Assembly: GCA_021442645.1 (NCBI GenBank)
Contig: JABUSR010000054.1
Coordinates: 1 to 6,624 of the forward strand
DNA: 6,624 nt
Origin: Ruminiclostridium sp.
Lineage (GTDB): Bacteria > Bacillota > Clostridia > Oscillospirales > Oscillospiraceae
Reading direction: 5' to 3'
The position numbers and the translations under genes are program-made. The notes beneath the pieces are model-generated. The model was not told the DNA's origin. It was given only the letters and a program-made list of their open reading frames with translations, and did no database searches. Below are positions 5,806 to 6,624 of this stretch, in pieces (the first letter of the stretch is position 1; each line of letters opens with the position of its first letter).

Positions 5806-6014
5806 TAGGACGCTCCGTCATAATAACAAGGGATGCTGCTTGCTGTCCTGCCGGCGTGCGTTTCGTATGCATGGCACCGATCTCTTCAACTGCCCTCCCA
5901 GGAGAGAAGATAAGGTTAGGGGGCGGGGACGTAGGCCAAGAAATTTCTATAGATACGGCAAAACCTGCGCTGGGATTATTTCCCACGATAATCAATACGG
6001 GGGGTGACATGTTC

Positions 6015-6043
6015 TTGATGTTTTATAAACCTTGTGATAAAAT
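6015..6043 (+). promoter_or_regulatory. Promoter of the Rrf2-family regulator gene
   Basis: TTGATG (6015-6020) and TAAAAT (6038-6043) are separated by 17 nt, and a TG at 6035-6036 gives an extended -10. Transcription would start near 6050, leaving a short leader of about 19 nt with a strong ribosome site. This is a good match to a sigma-A promoter. Confidence 0.75.
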
Positions 6044-6051
6044 GGGTTTAT
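6025..6051. promoter_or_regulatory. Candidate operator across the -10 of the regulator promoter
   Basis: A perfect 7-bp inverted repeat, ATAAACC (6025-6031) and GGTTTAT (6045-6051), is separated by 13 nt. The half-site centres are 20 bp apart, about two helical turns on one face. The repeat spans the spacer, the whole -10 and the predicted start site. Rrf2-family proteins are dimers that often repress their own gene from sites so placed, so autoregulation is a reasonable inference. It does not match a family consensus that I can name with certainty. Confidence 0.45.
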
Positions 6052-6068
6052 GAAAGGGAGGGAATGAT

Positions 6069-6494
6069 ATGCTGATTTCCACCAAAGGCAGATATGCGCT
6101 GCGGGTCATGCTTGAGTTGGCCAGCCATGAAAAAGATGAGATCGTCCCGCTGATTACAATTGCGCAGAAAGAGCAGATTTCAGAGAAATACCTGGAAAGT
6201 ATTCTTGTAGTACTTTCAAAGGCGGGCGTTATTGACGGACTTCGCGGCAAGGGAGGCGGATATCGATTGAACCGAGAACCAAAGGAGTACCCGGTAGGCG
6301 AAATCCTGCGGTTGACAGAACGAACGCTGGCACCGGTGTCCTGCCTGGAATGTGAGCCAAATCCCTGTGAACGAGCCGCAGAGTGTAAGACGCTTCCCCT
6401 TTGGGAAAGGCTGGACGCTTTGATTTGTGAGTATCTGGACAGTGTTTCCCTGGAGGATCTGCTGGGAACGTCTTCCTTAACAGAAACAGAATGA
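6069..6494 (+). CDS. Rrf2/IscR-family transcriptional regulator with cysteine cluster
   Basis: A 141-residue Rrf2-family DNA-binding protein, close to the usual 130-165. The N-terminus MLISTKGRYALRVMLELA is typical. A winged helix-turn-helix follows (about 26-66): recognition helix around SEKYLESILVVLSKAG, wing at GLRGKGGGYRLNR. After the dimerisation helix comes a cluster of Cys92, Cys95, Cys100 and Cys106, with Cys120 further on. IscR-type members bind an Fe-S cluster through three cysteines in this region, so iron-sulfur or redox sensing is likely. The pattern CX2CX4CX5C has one extra cysteine near the first. The start at 6069 has AGGGAGGG 6 nt upstream. The gene diverges from the glycolytic operon and has its own promoter and palindrome. 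IscR, CymR and NsrR subtypes cannot be separated here; a downstream iscS would favour IscR, but lies outside the window. Confidence 0.9.
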   Translation: MLISTKGRYALRVMLELASHEKDEIVPLITIAQKEQISEKYLESILVVLSKAGVIDGLRGKGGGYRLNREPKEYPVGEILRLTERTLAPVSCLECEPNPCERAAECKTLPLWERLDALICEYLDSVSLEDLLGTSSLTETE

Positions 6495-6509
6495 TGGAAC
6501 AATTCGAAT

Positions 6510-6527
6510 ACCTGCGCTAAGGCAGGT
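6510..6527 (+). repeat. Small hairpin after the regulator gene
   Basis: ACCTGC (6510-6515) pairs with GCAGGT (6522-6527) around a 6-nt loop, 15 nt after the stop codon. No U-tract follows, so it is more likely a 3'-end stabilising stem upstream of the stronger hairpin at 6559 than a terminator. Confidence 0.35.
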
Positions 6528-6558
6528 GTCCGTAAGACAGAAATATAGCAATTTTGAG

Positions 6559-6587
6559 GAAGAGGCAGGGTTTCATGCCTCTTCTTT
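6559..6587 (+). terminator. Terminator hairpin after the Rrf2 gene, possibly shared with a convergent gene
   Basis: A perfect 9-bp stem, GAAGAGGCA (6559-6567) with TGCCTCTTC (6576-6584), encloses an 8-nt loop and is followed by TTT on the plus strand. The stem can extend with A-U and G-U pairs outward (6556-6558 with 6585-6587). It lies 64 nt after the regulator stop. The short U-tract makes it a moderate terminator. Its right arm overlaps the last codons of a probable leftward gene, an economical convergent arrangement. Confidence 0.6.
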
Positions 6588-6624
6588 GCGTATCATCAGA
6601 TTGTCCACGGGGATGAAGCCCACA
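6573..6624 (-). CDS. 3' end of an unidentified convergent gene (partial)
   Basis: The minus strand entering from the right edge reads VGFIPVDNLMIRKEEA and then TGA (6575-6573). Of 16 codons, 10 end in G or C, in line with the GC-rich genes here. The other two minus frames look worse: one stops within nine codons and the other has mostly A/T third positions. The peptide is too short to assign to a family, and I do not name one. A plus-strand frame is also open across this short stretch, so the call is tentative. The stop codon lies in the loop-side edge of the terminator hairpin. Confidence 0.4.
   Translation of the reverse strand, partial: VGFIPVDNLMIRKEEA

Larger units (their letters stand above)
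5617..6068. other. Divergent intergenic region between trmL and the Rrf2 regulator
   Basis: This 452-nt stretch has no convincing gene. Its left part (5640-5760) is AT-rich and holds the leftward promoter, with an A-rich segment behind the -35 that may act as an UP element. The middle (5771-5940) is GC-rich, with a G-quadruplex motif at 5783-5805. GGGAGGG (5785-5791) could pair over distance with CCCTCCC (5893-5899). A small hairpin TGGGA/TCCCA is at 5971-5985. The right end holds the rightward promoter. Both open frames in the middle lack ribosome sites and show no codon-position bias. I do not recognise a riboswitch, tRNA, 6S RNA, tmRNA or SRP RNA here. A small RNA or an eroded gene remains possible. 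Confidence 0.6.

Noticed and set aside
5741..6010. 89-codon minus-strand frame in the divergent region
   Set aside because: No Shine-Dalgarno before its ATG, no codon-position bias, no recognisable domain, and low-complexity Pro/Ser content.
5740..6010. Possible 6S RNA, tmRNA, SRP RNA, RNase P RNA or known riboswitch
   Set aside because: I looked for the conserved cores of these RNAs and of TPP, SAM, cobalamin, FMN, THF, ZTP, fluoride and c-di-GMP switches and did not see them. A covariance-model search would decide.
5856..6053. 65-codon plus-strand frame running into the regulator promoter
   Set aside because: No ribosome site, and it runs through the -35 and -10 of the next gene.
1..6624. 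CRISPR array, insertion sequence, integron or tRNA gene
   Set aside because: No regularly spaced direct repeats, transposase or integrase frames, terminal inverted repeats or cloverleaf sequences were seen.

Overview
The window is a compact, chromosomal, moderately high-GC bacterial segment. It looks like a gut Clostridia member, probably Oscillospirales (Flavonifractor/Intestinimonas/Oscillibacter-like). That placement is an inference from protein style, strong Shine-Dalgarno sites, sigma-A-type promoters and the clustered lower-glycolysis gene order; no marker gene fixes the taxon.

Layout. Positions 1-144 hold two hairpins: an AT-rich perfect palindrome (18-47) and a GC-rich intrinsic terminator (84-124) that ends the leftward operon. 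From 5616 leftwards to 145, five genes lie on the minus strand in the transcription order trmL, pgk, tpiA, gpmI, eno. The gaps are 60, 27, 52 and 62 nt. A good promoter (TTGAAT-N17-TAAAAT, 5665-5693) sits upstream of trmL. From 5617 to 6068 is a 452-nt divergent intergenic region with an alternating TTGAA/TTCAA array over the leftward promoter, a G-quadruplex motif and a rightward promoter with a palindrome across its -10. From 6069 to 6494 on the plus strand is an Rrf2/IscR-type regulator with a cysteine cluster. The right end (6495-6624) holds a terminator hairpin and what looks like the 3' tip of a convergent gene.

How the genes work together. Pgk, TpiA, GpmI and Eno take triose phosphates and 1,3-bisphosphoglycerate to phosphoenolpyruvate, giving one substrate-level ATP at Pgk. 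The usual partner gap (glyceraldehyde-3-phosphate dehydrogenase) is not present; its place at the head of the operon is held by the wobble-base tRNA methyltransferase TrmL. The divergent regulator probably senses Fe-S status or redox state. Its targets cannot be read from this window, but its own promoter carries a plausible autoregulatory operator.

The most notable structure outside the genes is RNA-level: every gene junction of the operon carries a stable stem-loop, and only the last has a U-rich tail. No clearly novel system (CRISPR, mobile element, defence or biosynthetic cluster) is visible; the coding content is ordinary core metabolism.
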